Notes: a model not told the origin generated them from the sequence alone. 64,000 nucleotides of DNA from Pseudonocardia autotrophica (GCF_000717175.1 NZ_JNYD01000020.1:39108-103107), one strand, 5' to 3'; shown: positions 25,592-33,614, counted from the first letter of the stretch. Numbers and translations are program-made.

Positions 25592-26929
25592 ATGGCCCAG
25601 GCGGACGAGGCCGCGAGGACCGGGACGACGACGGGCACGGCGGCACCGCAGTCCCCCGAGGACGTCCTCCGCTCGGCCGGCTACACCCGGCTCCTGATCC
25701 TCGCGGCGATCGTCGGTGCGCCGATCTCGGCGGCCGCGTACTTCTTCCTCCAGCTGGTGTCGGGGCTGCAGAGCTGGACCTACACCGACCTGCCGCGCGC
25801 CCTCGGCTTCGCCACCGCGCCCGTGTGGTGGCCGTTCCCGGTCCTGGCCGTCGCGGGCCTGATCGTCGGGGCGGTCATCCGCTACCTGCCCGGGCAGGGG
25901 GGCCACTCGCCCGCCGACGGCTTCAAGACGGGCCACGTGCCCGTCCCGCGGGATCTGCCCGGGATCCTGCTCGCCGCGCTCGTCGGGCTGGGGCTCGGGG
26001 TCGTGCTGGGGCCCGAGGCGCCGCTGATCGCCCTGGGCGGCGGTCTCGGCGTGCTGGCCCTGCACGCCTTCCGCAGGGGCGCCGACGGACGGACGACGGC
26101 CGTGCTCGCCGCGACCGGCAGCTTCGCGGCGATCAGCGCCCTGCTGGGCTCGCCGATCCTCGGTGCCTTCCTGCTGATGGAGGCGTCGCTGGCCGCGGGT
26201 GCGGCGCTCGGCGTGATCCTGCTGCCCGGCCTGCTCGCGGCCGGGATCGGCTCGCTGATCTTCCTCGGGCTCGACTCCCTGACCGGGCTCGGCACGGCGT
26301 CGCTGACGCTGCCCGGCCTCCCCGCGTTCGGCACGACCGACATCGTGGAATTCGGGTGGGCCGTGCTGGTGGGCCTGCTGGCGGCGCTGGTCGGCGTCGT
26401 GATCCACCGGTTGACGGCGGTGGTGCGCCGGCAGGTCGAGCCCCGGATCGTCGTGGCGGGGCCGGTGGTCGGGGTGGTCGTGGCCGGGCTGGCGGTGCTG
26501 GCGGCGGTCCTGAGCGGGCACGACGTGTCGTTCGTGCTGTTCTCCGGGCAGGAGGCCCTGGGTCCGCTGCTGCTCGGCAGCGCCGGGTGGAGCGTGCCGG
26601 CGCTGGTGATCGTGCTCGTGGCCAAGGTGCTGACCTACGCGCTGTGCCTCGCGAGCTTCCGCGGTGGCCCGATCTTCCCGGCGTTGTTCATCGGGGCGGC
26701 CGGCGGCGTGCTGCTCTCGCACCTGCCCGGGCTGCCGCTCGTCGCGGGGGCGGCCATCGGCATCGGCGCCATGTCCGTGGTGATGCTGCGGCTGCCGCTC
26801 ACCTCGGTGCTGCTGGCGACGCTGCTGCTCGGGGCCGACGGGCTGGCCGTGATGCCGCTGGTCATCGTCGCGGTCGTCGTCGCGCACGTGACGGCGGCAC
26901 GCCTCGCCCCGGCACCACCGACGGTCTGA
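25592..26929 (+). CDS. ClC-family chloride channel/transporter
   Basis: From the ATG at 25592 the protein has 445 residues and about ten hydrophobic segments. LGPEAPLIALGGGLGV near 135 corresponds to the family's GREGP-type motif with the gating glutamate, and GGPIFPALFIGA near 365 to the GxFxP motif. The usual GSGIP chloride-coordinating motif is not obvious: the equivalent region reads SPADGFK. It should move chloride or another halide across the cytoplasmic membrane; channel versus proton antiport is not decidable here. A hairpin ends the transcript. Confidence 0.9.
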   Translation: MAQADEAARTGTTTGTAAPQSPEDVLRSAGYTRLLILAAIVGAPISAAAYFFLQLVSGLQSWTYTDLPRALGFATAPVWWPFPVLAVAGLIVGAVIRYLPGQGGHSPADGFKTGHVPVPRDLPGILLAALVGLGLGVVLGPEAPLIALGGGLGVLALHAFRRGADGRTTAVLAATGSFAAISALLGSPILGAFLLMEASLAAGAALGVILLPGLLAAGIGSLIFLGLDSLTGLGTASLTLPGLPAFGTTDIVEFGWAVLVGLLAALVGVVIHRLTAVVRRQVEPRIVVAGPVVGVVVAGLAVLAAVLSGHDVSFVLFSGQEALGPLLLGSAGWSVPALVIVLVAKVLTYALCLASFRGGPIFPALFIGAAGGVLLSHLPGLPLVAGAAIGIGAMSVVMLRLPLTSVLLATLLLGADGLAVMPLVIVAVVVAHVTAARLAPAPPTV

Positions 26930-26959
26930 CCCCGACCCGCGGGAGGCCGGACAGCACAC

Positions 26960-26990
26960 CGCCCCGGCCACCGCGAGGGTGACCGGGGCG
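26960..26990. terminator. Bidirectional hairpin ClC / DUF1416 gene
   Basis: CGCCCCGG (26960-26967) pairs with CCGGGGCG (26983-26990), with an additional ACC/GGT pairing inside after a small mismatch. It sits between convergent genes ending at 26929 and 27008. Confidence 0.7.
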
Positions 26991-27007
26991 ATGCGGGTCC
27001 GCGGTCG

Positions 27008-27307
27008 TCAGGCGACGGCGATCTCCGTGCGGTGCAGGCCCGGCGCCTCCGGCGAGAGCGTGGCCTCGCCGTTGCCGCTGCGGGACAGCGCCCGGACGGT
27101 CCAGGTGCCCGGCGCGGCGAAGAACCGGAAGTCGCCGGAGGCCGACGACACGACCTCCGCTGTGAACTCGCCGGTCCCGTCGAGCAGGCGCACGAACGCG
27201 CCGCCGACCGGCTTGTCACCGGCCACGACGCGCCCGGCCAGGACGGTCTCCTTGGTCAGGTCGGTACCGGCGGGCAGCTGCGCCGCCTGGTCAGGTGCTC
27301 CACACAT
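27008..27307 (-). CDS. sseC: DUF1416 protein (SseC-like)
   Basis: The 99-residue protein begins MCGAPDQ and continues with AGRVVAGDKPVGGAFVRLLD and GTWTVRALSR, matching the DUF1416/SseC family that follows rhodanese genes in actinobacteria. It is predicted as an all-beta, carboxypeptidase-regulatory-like domain. The gene starts 3 bp after the rhodanese stop, so it is the last member of the sulfur operon. In M. tuberculosis, sseC2 follows cysA2 in the same way. Function is unsettled; involvement in sulfur transfer is inferred from context. Confidence 0.9.
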   Translation of the reverse strand: MCGAPDQAAQLPAGTDLTKETVLAGRVVAGDKPVGGAFVRLLDGTGEFTAEVVSSASGDFRFFAAPGTWTVRALSRSGNGEATLSPEAPGLHRTEIAVA

Positions 27308-27310
27308 TGG

Positions 27311-28147
27311 TCACTTGCTCCCCAGCTCGATCGGCACGCCGATGAGCGAGCCGTACTCGGTCCAGCTGCCGTCGTAGTTCTTGACGTCCGAGTGCCCCAG
27401 CAGCTCACGCAGCACGAACCACGTGTGGCTGGAACGCTCGCCGATGCGGCAGTAGGCGATGGTCGACTTGCCGGCGTCGAAGCCCGCCTCGCCGTAGAGG
27501 GCGGTGAGCTCCTCGTCCGACTTGAAGGTGCCGTCCTCGTTGGCCGCCTTCGACCACGGGATGTTGATCGCCGACGGGATGTGGCCCGGCCGCTGCGACT
27601 GCTCCTGCGGCAGGTGGGCCGGGGCGAGGATCTTGCCGGAGAACTCGTCGGGCGACCGGACGTCGACCAGGTTCTTGGTGTCGATCGCCTCGACGACCTC
27701 GTCACGCAAGGCGCGGATCGTGTTGTCGGCCGGCTTGGCGGTGTAGGTGGTGCCGCTGCGCTCCGGGACGTCCGTGGTCAGCGTGCGGCCGTCGAGCTCC
27801 CACTTCTTGCGGCCGCCGTCGAGCAGCACGACCTTCTCGTGCCCGTAGAGCTTGAACTCCCAGTACGCGTACGCGGCGAACCAGTTGTTGTTGCCGCCGT
27901 AGAGGACGACCAGGTCGTCGTCGGCGACGCCCTTGCTCGACAGCAGCTCGGCGAACTGCTCCTGCGACACGATGTCGCGGCGGACCGGGTCCTGCAGCTC
28001 GGTCGTCCAGTTGATCTTGACGGCACCCGGGAGGTGGCCGCCGTCGTAGGCGGTGGTGTCCTCGTCGACCTCGAGGAACACGACGCCCTCGGTGCCCAGG
28101 TTCTTCTCCGCCCAGTCGGCGGTGACCAGGACGTCCTCGCGGCTCAT
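27311..28147 (-). CDS. Thiosulfate sulfurtransferase (rhodanese)
   Basis: The 278-residue protein has two tandem rhodanese domains. The second holds the active-site loop with C233 in YCRIGERSSHTWF; the first, with LYGGNNNWFAAY, lacks the cysteine, as usual. The enzyme moves sulfane sulfur from thiosulfate to acceptors such as cyanide or thiols. The CRIGERS loop is the actinobacterial CysA/SseA type. The ribosome binding site GGAGTGACATCACC precedes the ATG. It is the middle gene of the DUF4395-rhodanese-DUF1416 operon downstream of a cysteine-rich leader peptide. Confidence 0.95.
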   Translation of the reverse strand: MSREDVLVTADWAEKNLGTEGVVFLEVDEDTTAYDGGHLPGAVKINWTTELQDPVRRDIVSQEQFAELLSSKGVADDDLVVLYGGNNNWFAAYAYWEFKLYGHEKVVLLDGGRKKWELDGRTLTTDVPERSGTTYTAKPADNTIRALRDEVVEAIDTKNLVDVRSPDEFSGKILAPAHLPQEQSQRPGHIPSAINIPWSKAANEDGTFKSDEELTALYGEAGFDAGKSTIAYCRIGERSSHTWFVLRELLGHSDVKNYDGSWTEYGSLIGVPIELGSK

Positions 28148-28194
28148 GGTGATGTCACTCCTGTGTGTCGGTGTCGATGGTGAACGAAGAGGGG

Positions 28195-28656
28195 TCAGGC
28201 GCGTGCGGCGCGCGCCCGTGCGAGCAGGCCGTACATCTCGCAGCCCAGGCAGAAGCCGAAGGCGGCGTTGAGGAAGGCGGCCACCAACGCGAACGCGGTG
28301 GCGACGATGCCGAGCACGGTCAGCCCGGAGAGGTAACCGAGCGCGCCGACCGCGGCGAAGAGGAAGCCGACAGTCTGGGAGAAACGGACGGGGGCCGCCT
28401 CCTCGCGCTCGGCGGGCGGGCCCAGGCGAGGGGCGACCGCCAGCCGGTAGAGCACGCCGTAGGGCGCGAACCGCATGCCGGCGAACGCGCCCAGCGCGAA
28501 CACCAGCGCCTGCGCGGCAGCGAGCCAGCCGCTGCCGCTGACGAGGACCAGCGCCAGGACGACGGTGGTCAGTCCGGCGGCGGACCGCACGCCGCGCGGG
28601 TCCAGGGGCGGGTCGACCGAGCGCGCGGGAGCGCCGGACCCGTCCGGTGCGGACAT
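28195..28656 (-). CDS. DUF4395 integral membrane protein
   Basis: The 153-residue protein starts at the ATG at 28654-28656 after AGGAGTT. It has four hydrophobic helices and the C-terminal motif FGFCLGCEMYGLL with the CxxC pair typical of DUF4395. Members occur with thioredoxin and rhodanese genes and are suspected of thiol/sulfur transport or membrane redox roles. It is the first structural gene after the leader peptide and is spaced 47 bp from the rhodanese gene. Confidence 0.88.
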   Translation of the reverse strand: MSAPDGSGAPARSVDPPLDPRGVRSAAGLTTVVLALVLVSGSGWLAAAQALVFALGAFAGMRFAPYGVLYRLAVAPRLGPPAEREEAAPVRFSQTVGFLFAAVGALGYLSGLTVLGIVATAFALVAAFLNAAFGFCLGCEMYGLLARARAARA

Positions 28657-28694
28657 GGGGGAACTCCTGAGGGTTCTCGACGAAGGGGTCGGGG

Positions 28695-28769
28695 TCAGGA
28701 GGGCCGACACAGGCAGCCGGCCACGCGGCACAGATCGACTGCGCGGCGTCGGGTCAGCGGCCAGTTCAC
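28695..28769 (-). CDS. Polycysteine leader peptide (putative cysteine attenuator)
   Basis: A 25-codon ORF runs from the GTG at 28767-28769 to TGA at 28695-28697. It encodes 24 residues containing LTRRRAVDLCRVAGCLCRPS, with three cysteines close to the stop. The RRR..DLCRVAGCLC pattern is that of the leaderless cysteine-rich uORFs described upstream of sulfur genes in mycobacteria, where ribosome stalling at Cys codons under cysteine starvation relieves repression of the downstream gene. The stop lies 38 bp before the DUF4395 start. It is too short for ordinary gene callers. Confidence 0.85.
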   Translation of the reverse strand: MNWPLTRRRAVDLCRVAGCLCRPS

Positions 28770-28782
28770 GGCAGCGAGGGTA
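28769..28782 (-). promoter_or_regulatory. Leaderless promoter of the leader peptide (TACCCT-N7-GTG)
   Basis: On the minus strand TACCCT (28782-28777) is followed by seven bases and the GTG of the leader peptide at 28769. There is no room for a Shine-Dalgarno sequence, which predicts a leaderless transcript carrying leader peptide, DUF4395, rhodanese and DUF1416. Confidence 0.65.
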
Positions 28783-28831
28783 ACCGAAAGGTCCGGTCGG
28801 CGGGAGCGGCGTCCCGGAAGATGGACGCCCG

Positions 28832-29269
28832 TCACGCCGGGCGTCCGCGCAGCTCCGGGGCCAGCGCCGCGGCGAGCTCCGCGCGCCGGGGCACGCCGGA
28901 CACCCGCAGCAGCTCACGGCCGGTGCGGTCGAAGCCGATCGTGGTGGGCGTCCGCATCACGGACAGCGCGCGGGCGACGTCCGGGCGATCGGCGACGTCG
29001 ATCTCCACGTGCCGCACCCCGGGCTCGCCCGCGGCCAGCTCGCCGAGCACGCCCGCCGTCTGCCGGCAAGGGGTGCAGACCGGCGACGAGAGCTGCAGCA
29101 GGAGCACCTGCTCCGCACCCTCGGGGGCGGAACCGGTGAGGGCCCAGCCGTCCGGCGAGCCGGCGCCGGACGGGGTCCGCACCCGGCCGTTGCGGGCGCG
29201 CAGCACCAGCCCCAGTGCGGTGGCCGCCACCAGCACCGCGATCAGGACCACGAGTCCCGTACCGCTCAT
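28832..29269 (-). CDS. Membrane-anchored thioredoxin-family protein
   Basis: From the ATG at 29267-29269 there are 145 residues: an N-terminal TM helix (LVVLIAVLVAATALGLVL) and a thioredoxin-like domain with SPVCTPCRQTAGVL (CTPC active site) and the cis-proline region RTPTTIGF. It resembles actinobacterial ThiX (Rv0816c, from memory), which lies next to the rhodanese operon. The domain is predicted to face either side of the membrane depending on orientation; a redox role in sulfur metabolism is inferred. It lies upstream of the leader peptide promoter and is probably a separate transcript. Confidence 0.85.
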   Translation of the reverse strand: MSGTGLVVLIAVLVAATALGLVLRARNGRVRTPSGAGSPDGWALTGSAPEGAEQVLLLQLSSPVCTPCRQTAGVLGELAAGEPGVRHVEIDVADRPDVARALSVMRTPTTIGFDRTGRELLRVSGVPRRAELAAALAPELRGRPA

Positions 29270-29309
29270 GTCCCGGGCCAACCCGGCCGGCCGGCGCGAT
29301 GTTCCCGGG

Positions 29310-30098
29310 TCAGCCCGTCGTACCCGATCCGGGGAGTGCCCCGACGACGACGTCGCGCGCCTCGCCGGAGATCTCCAGCGTGCCGTCGCGGGCCTGGAGC
29401 TTCGTGGGCACCACGCCGAAGGGGAGGCCGCCAGGGTCGATGCGCAGCGCGAAGGTCTGCTCGACCAGCTCGGTGATCGCCTCGGGCAGCGGGTCGCCGT
29501 CGCTGCCGCGCACGTCCCGCGGCACGACTCGCATGACGCCGTCGGCCACCTGCAGCTCGGCGAGCACGACGGGCTGGTACTCCTCGCCGGCGATCGTCAC
29601 GGTGCCGGAGAGCCGCGCGACGGAGTCCGGGTCGAGCTGGCGCATGGTCGGGTCGCCGCCCTCGTCGACGACGTCGGCGATCGCGTTGGCGTCGACGTTG
29701 CCGAGGCTGAACCGCTCGACGCCCGGGAGCATCCGCTGCAGGTCGTCCGCGCCGACGCGGGCCGCACCCTCGGCCGTGGTCACCCGCAGGCCGGGCGTGC
29801 CGCCGCCGAGCAGGCCGGACAGCGGCGCCTCGACGTTCCGCAGGTCGGCGCGCAGCTGCACGTTGTGCAGGTCGCCGACCTGGAGCCGGTCCGCGCGGAC
29901 CTCCACGGAGCGGTACTCGCCCGAGACCGCCTGGGTGAGGAAGGGGAAGCCGTTGATCCGCACCGAGGGGTCGTCGGCCAGGCCGAGCCGGTCCCGCAGC
30001 TCGCGGGACACCACCGACTCCGCTGCCGCGGCGGCGGCGTAGTCCGCGGCGACCAGTACCCCGGCGAGCACCAGCACCGCGACGATCAGGCGTTTCAC
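29310..30098 (-). CDS. lmeA: DUF2993 protein, LmeA-like
   Basis: The GTG at 30096-30098, after CGGAGGTC, gives 262 residues: a signal/anchor helix KRLIVAVLVLAGVLVAADYAA and a DUF2993 lipid-binding fold with VRINGFPFLTQAVSGEYRSVEV. In M. tuberculosis the syntenic Rv0817c and its M. smegmatis homologue are LmeA, a periplasmic factor that binds phosphoinositides and supports lipomannan elongation; that role here is transferred by synteny and family. It should act on the outer face of the membrane. Confidence 0.85.
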   Translation of the reverse strand: MKRLIVAVLVLAGVLVAADYAAAAAAESVVSRELRDRLGLADDPSVRINGFPFLTQAVSGEYRSVEVRADRLQVGDLHNVQLRADLRNVEAPLSGLLGGGTPGLRVTTAEGAARVGADDLQRMLPGVERFSLGNVDANAIADVVDEGGDPTMRQLDPDSVARLSGTVTIAGEEYQPVVLAELQVADGVMRVVPRDVRGSDGDPLPEAITELVEQTFALRIDPGGLPFGVVPTKLQARDGTLEISGEARDVVVGALPGSGTTG

Positions 30099-30186
30099 TC
30101 TCGACCTCCGGCTCCCACACGTCGCGCGGGCCCAACCTAGAGACCCCCGACGCCGGCCCGTGCGGCGGGCCCGCCACCCGCCATCC

Positions 30187-30224
30187 GTAACAGTGCTCTG
30201 ACGGGTACGTAACGCGCCCGAAAC
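30187..30224 (+). promoter_or_regulatory. GlnR box upstream of glnR (four half-sites at 11-bp spacing)
   Basis: The 377-bp gap 30099-30475 contains GTAAC (30187), CTGAC (30198), GTAAC (30209) and GAAAC (30220), each separated by exactly six bases. This matches the actinobacterial GlnR consensus gTnAC-n6-GaAAC repeated twice, with only the second half-site degenerate. It lies about 250 bp before the glnR start; a -10-like TATTCT at 30339-30344 may be the glnR promoter. It implies autoregulation or control of the divergent LmeA-like gene, whose start is nearer (30098). Confidence 0.75.
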
Positions 30225-30475
30225 CGCAGCCGCCTCCGGATGAGGGAATTCGTCACGCACAGGTATTTCTGCAGCGCACGAGCACGTCGAACGGGGTGAG
30301 CTGGCTCGCGGAACTCGTGTCCGCGGCAACCGCTTGTCTATTCTTGACCGATCCGCGTGACGGACCCGCCGGGTCACGCGGTGCGGGACGGAGGTCGGCG
30401 TCGCCCACCGTGACCAGAACGACGGACGCCGGGCGTGGCGTCCGCCGTCGATTCCCCGGTGGAGAGGAGGCAGCG

Positions 30476-31246
30476 GTGGAACTGCTACTGCTGACAGCGG
30501 ACACGGACCCCGGTTCGGTGCTCCCCGCGCTGACCCTGCTCCCGCACGGCGTCCGGACGGCAGCGCCCGAGGTGGCCGCGCTGCTCGACGCCGGCCCCCA
30601 CGACGCGGTCCTGGTCGACGCACGGACCGACCTGGTCGCCGCGCGGAGCCTCTGCCGGCTGCTCGGCAGCACCGGCACGGACGTGCCCGTCATCGCCGTG
30701 CTCAACGAAGGCGGACTCGTGGCCGTCTCCGGTGAGTGGGTGGTCGACGAGATCCTGCTCCCGTCCGCGGGTCCCGCGGAGGTCGACGCCCGCCTGCGGC
30801 TGCTGAAGTCCCGCCCGGGCGCGGACTCCGCGAGCGCGGGCGGCGCACTGGTGCTGGGCGAGCTGGTGATCGACGAGGCGACCTACGCGGCGCGGCTGCG
30901 CGGGCGCCTGCTCGAGCTCACCTACAAGGAGTTCGAGCTGCTCAAGTACCTCGCGCAGCACGCGGGCCGGGTGTTCACCCGGGCTCAGCTGCTGCAGGAG
31001 GTCTGGGGCTACGACTTCTTCGGTGGCACCCGCACCGTCGACGTCCACGTGCGGCGGCTGCGCGCGAAGCTCGGCCCCGAGCACGAGCAGATGATCGGCA
31101 CGGTGCGCAACGTCGGCTACAAGTTCGTCCGCCCCGGCCGCGCCGGGCTGGGCGTGCCGGCCGGCGGGATCCCCGAGGAGAGCGACACGGACACGGACGA
31201 CGACGGCGACCGAGCCGCCTTCCGTGGCCTGCACCAGATGCACTGA
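30476..31246 (+). CDS. glnR: OmpR-type orphan regulator GlnR
   Basis: The GTG at 30476, after GAGAGGAGG, gives 256 residues. The receiver-like domain (about 1-115) starts [12 protein letters not shown] without the usual acidic pair, so it is atypical. The C-terminal winged helix (about 125-220) contains [52 protein letters not shown] in the usual OmpR order, ending YKFVRP. GlnR is the global nitrogen regulator of actinomycetes (Rv0818 by synteny) and acts without a cognate kinase. A disordered acidic tail of about 30 residues follows. Confidence 0.9.
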   Translation: MELLLLTADTDPGSVLPALTLLPHGVRTAAPEVAALLDAGPHDAVLVDARTDLVAARSLCRLLGSTGTDVPVIAVLNEGGLVAVSGEWVVDEILLPSAGPAEVDARLRLLKSRPGADSASAGGALVLGELVIDEATYAARLRGRLLELTYKEFELLKYLAQHAGRVFTRAQLLQEVWGYDFFGGTRTVDVHVRRLRAKLGPEHEQMIGTVRNVGYKFVRPGRAGLGVPAGGIPEESDTDTDDDGDRAAFRGLHQMH

Positions 31247-31281
31247 TCGACCGATCACGGCACACCGGGACGGCCCGCGGG

Positions 31282-31295
31282 TAGGGTCGTCCCGG
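31282..31295 (+). promoter_or_regulatory. Predicted leaderless promoter of mshD (TAGGGT-N7-GTG)
   Basis: TAGGGT at 31282-31287 is followed by seven bases and the GTG start of mshD at 31295. No ribosome binding site precedes the GTG. The geometry is the same as at purS, purL and the cysteine leader peptide. Confidence 0.65.
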
Positions 31296-32176
31296 TGAGC
31301 GCCGTCCGGGTCCTGTCCGAGATCGACCCCGCCACGACGGCCGGCGTCCGCGCCCTGGCCGAGGCGGCCGAGCGGGCCGACGGGCGCGAACCCTTCTCCG
31401 AGCAGTTCCTGCTCAACCTGCGCGGCGGGCCCCGCGAGGGCGTCACGCACCTCGTGGCCCGCGCCGACGGGACCGTCGCCGGGTACGCCCAGCTCGACGG
31501 CACGTCGGCCGAGCTGGCCGTGCACCCCGACCACCGCCGCCGCGGGCTCGGTGCCGCGCTGCTCGCCGAGCTGACCGGCCGGGCCGCGAAGATCGATGTC
31601 TGGGCGCACGGCGACCTCCCGGCGGCCGCCGCCCTCGCACAGTCCCACGATCTGGAACGCGCCCGGGTGCTGTGGCAGATGCGCCGCACCCCCGGCGCCG
31701 GCCCGCTGCCCGCGCTGACCGTGCCCGCGGGCGTCACGATCCGCCCCTTCGTGGTGGGCGAGGACGAGAGCGAGTTCCTGCGCGTCAACAACGCCGCCTT
31801 CGACTGGCACCCGGAGCAGGGCGGCTGGGCGGTCGACCAGGTCCGCGAGCGCGAGGCCGAGGACTGGTTCGACCCCGAGGGTTTCCTGCTGGCCGTGGAC
31901 GCCGACGGCACCCTGCTCGGCTACCACTGGACCAAGGTGCACCCGCCGACGGCGACCGAGCCGTCCCTGGGTGAGGTCTACGTCCTCGGCGTCGACCCCG
32001 CCGCGCACGGCCGCGGCCTGGGCCGCGTGCTGACCCTGGCCGGCCTGCACCACCTGGCCGGGCGCGGGCTCGACACCGTGCTGCTCTACGTCGAGGCGGA
32101 CAACGCGCCGGCCGTGCGCGTCTACGAGAAGCTCGGCTTCGCCGTCCACACCTCGGACGTCATGTACTCCTCGTGA
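31295..32176 (+). CDS. mshD: Mycothiol synthase
   Basis: MshD acetylates Cys-GlcN-Ins with acetyl-CoA in the last step of mycothiol synthesis. The 293-residue protein has two GNAT domains: the N-terminal one with AVHPDHRRRGLGAALL and the C-terminal catalytic one with VYVLGVDPAAHGRGLGRVLT and LYVEADNAPAVRVYEKLGF. NAAFDWHPEQGGW is typical of MshD. Presence of mshD shows that the host uses mycothiol. Order glnR-mshD-pst is as in mycobacteria (Rv0818-Rv0820). Confidence 0.96.
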   Translation: MSAVRVLSEIDPATTAGVRALAEAAERADGREPFSEQFLLNLRGGPREGVTHLVARADGTVAGYAQLDGTSAELAVHPDHRRRGLGAALLAELTGRAAKIDVWAHGDLPAAAALAQSHDLERARVLWQMRRTPGAGPLPALTVPAGVTIRPFVVGEDESEFLRVNNAAFDWHPEQGGWAVDQVREREAEDWFDPEGFLLAVDADGTLLGYHWTKVHPPTATEPSLGEVYVLGVDPAAHGRGLGRVLTLAGLHHLAGRGLDTVLLYVEADNAPAVRVYEKLGFAVHTSDVMYSS

Positions 32177-32285
32177 TGCTGCGTCAGCCCCCCGTCACCG
32201 GTCCGTGTGGCCGATCACGTCGCAGGTCACGGGTGAGTCACGCCCCGTCGGGCGGGTGATGAACCCCGCGCCGTTCGGGTTACCT

Positions 32286-32307
32286 GTTCACTCCCCGTTC
32301 ATTCGCC
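32286..32307 (+). promoter_or_regulatory. PHO box upstream of pstS
   Basis: Two adjacent 11-bp direct repeats, GTTCACTCCCC (32286-32296) and GTTCATTCGCC (32297-32307), match the actinobacterial PhoP recognition unit GTTCAYY-n4. They lie 110 bp upstream of the pstS start. They predict PhoR-PhoP induction of pstSCAB under phosphate limitation. Confidence 0.85.
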
Positions 32308-32417
32308 GTGGGTCGAGCGTCCACCGGACGCACTTAGCGTTCGACGCCGAGCGGCTCGGTGTGGGTCGCACGTGCGGCCGGTTCCGACCGGCTCCCCGAA
32401 CCACGGAGGAACCAGCA

Positions 32418-33524
32418 GTGAAGACCATGCGCCAGAAGCGCGCGCGGATCGCCGCCGTCGGCCTGGCGGCCGGTGGGGCCATCGTGCTCGCCGGCTGCGG
32501 TGCGGCCAACGAGGGCTCGTCGGCGGGCGGCGCGTCGAGCGCCCCGTCGTCGAACGTGTCGGGCACGATCTCCGGCGCCGGCGCCAGCACCCAGCAGGCC
32601 GCCACCCAGGCCTGGGTCGCGGGCTTCACCGGCAGCAACCCCGACGCCACCATCAACTACGACCCGAGCGGCTCGGGCGCGGGCCGCACCCAGTTCATCG
32701 CCGGTGGCGTGGACTGGGCGGGCAGCGACGCCTACATCAAGGGCGACGAGCTGGGCAAGGCGCAGCAGCGGTGTGGCGGCGACATCGTCGAGATCCCCGT
32801 CTACGTCTCGCCGATCGCGGTCGTCTACAACCTCCCGGGCGTCGACAACCTGCAGCTCTCGCCGTCGACCCTGGCGAAGATCTTCGACAAGAAGATCACC
32901 ACCTGGAACGACCCGGCCATCGCCGCGGACAACCCGGGCGTGAACCTGCCGTCGACCGCGATCGCGCCGGTCAACCGGTCGGACAAGTCCGGCACCACCC
33001 AGAACTTCGCCGACTACCTGAAGGCCGCCGCCGGTGCGGACTGGCCGTACGACGTCAGCGACAGCTGGCCGGTCCAGGGCGGTGAGGCCGCCCAGGGCAC
33101 CTCGGGTGTCGTCGGCGCCGTCAAGGCGGGCCAGGGCACCATCGGCTACGCGGACGAGAGCCAGGCCCAGGGCCTCGGCCAGGCGAAGATCAAGGTCGGC
33201 GACCAGTACGTCGGCCCGACGCCGGACGGGGCGGCCAAGCTGCTCGAGTCCTCCGAGCGCGTCTCGGAAGGGGGCCCGCACGCCTTCGCCTACAAGCTCA
33301 ACCGCACCGTGACCGACTCGAGTGCCTACCCGATCTCGCTCGTGTCGTACGCGATCGCGTGCAGCAAGTACACCGACGCCGCCAAGTCCGGCCTCGTCAA
33401 GGCGTACCTGAACTACGTGATCAGCCCGGAGGGTCAGCAGGCCGCGCAGCAGGCCGCCGGCTCCGCCCCGCTGACCGACGCGATCCGCCAGCAGATCACG
33501 CCGGCGGTCAGCTCCATCGCCTGA
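32418..33524 (+). CDS. pstS: Phosphate-binding lipoprotein PstS
   Basis: The GTG at 32418 lies 7 bases after GGAGGA and gives 368 residues. The signal peptide ends in a lipobox with C27 (IVLAGCGAANEG), then a Ser/Gly-rich linker leads to the type II periplasmic-binding fold with ISGAGASTQQAATQAW, the phosphate loop PSGSGAGRTQFI and NRSDKSGTTQNF. PstS captures phosphate outside the membrane for PstCA. It is under a PHO box and separated from pstC by a strong hairpin. Confidence 0.96.
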   Translation: MKTMRQKRARIAAVGLAAGGAIVLAGCGAANEGSSAGGASSAPSSNVSGTISGAGASTQQAATQAWVAGFTGSNPDATINYDPSGSGAGRTQFIAGGVDWAGSDAYIKGDELGKAQQRCGGDIVEIPVYVSPIAVVYNLPGVDNLQLSPSTLAKIFDKKITTWNDPAIAADNPGVNLPSTAIAPVNRSDKSGTTQNFADYLKAAAGADWPYDVSDSWPVQGGEAAQGTSGVVGAVKAGQGTIGYADESQAQGLGQAKIKVGDQYVGPTPDGAAKLLESSERVSEGGPHAFAYKLNRTVTDSSAYPISLVSYAIACSKYTDAAKSGLVKAYLNYVISPEGQQAAQQAAGSAPLTDAIRQQITPAVSSIA

Positions 33525-33538
33525 TGAGCACGTGAGCC

Positions 33539-33579
33539 GGCGGGGCCGGGTCGTCGCACCGCGACCGCCCGGCCCCGCC
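33539..33579 (+). terminator. Intercistronic hairpin between pstS and pstC
   Basis: A 12-bp perfect GC-rich stem (33539-33550 with 33568-33579) lies 15 bases after the pstS stop within the operon. It could terminate part of the transcription or protect the pstS 3' end, giving more binding protein than permease, as expected for this transporter. Confidence 0.75.
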
Positions 33580-33614
33580 CGGTGCCGCCCCACCCCGCTT
33601 GCAGAGAGGACGCC

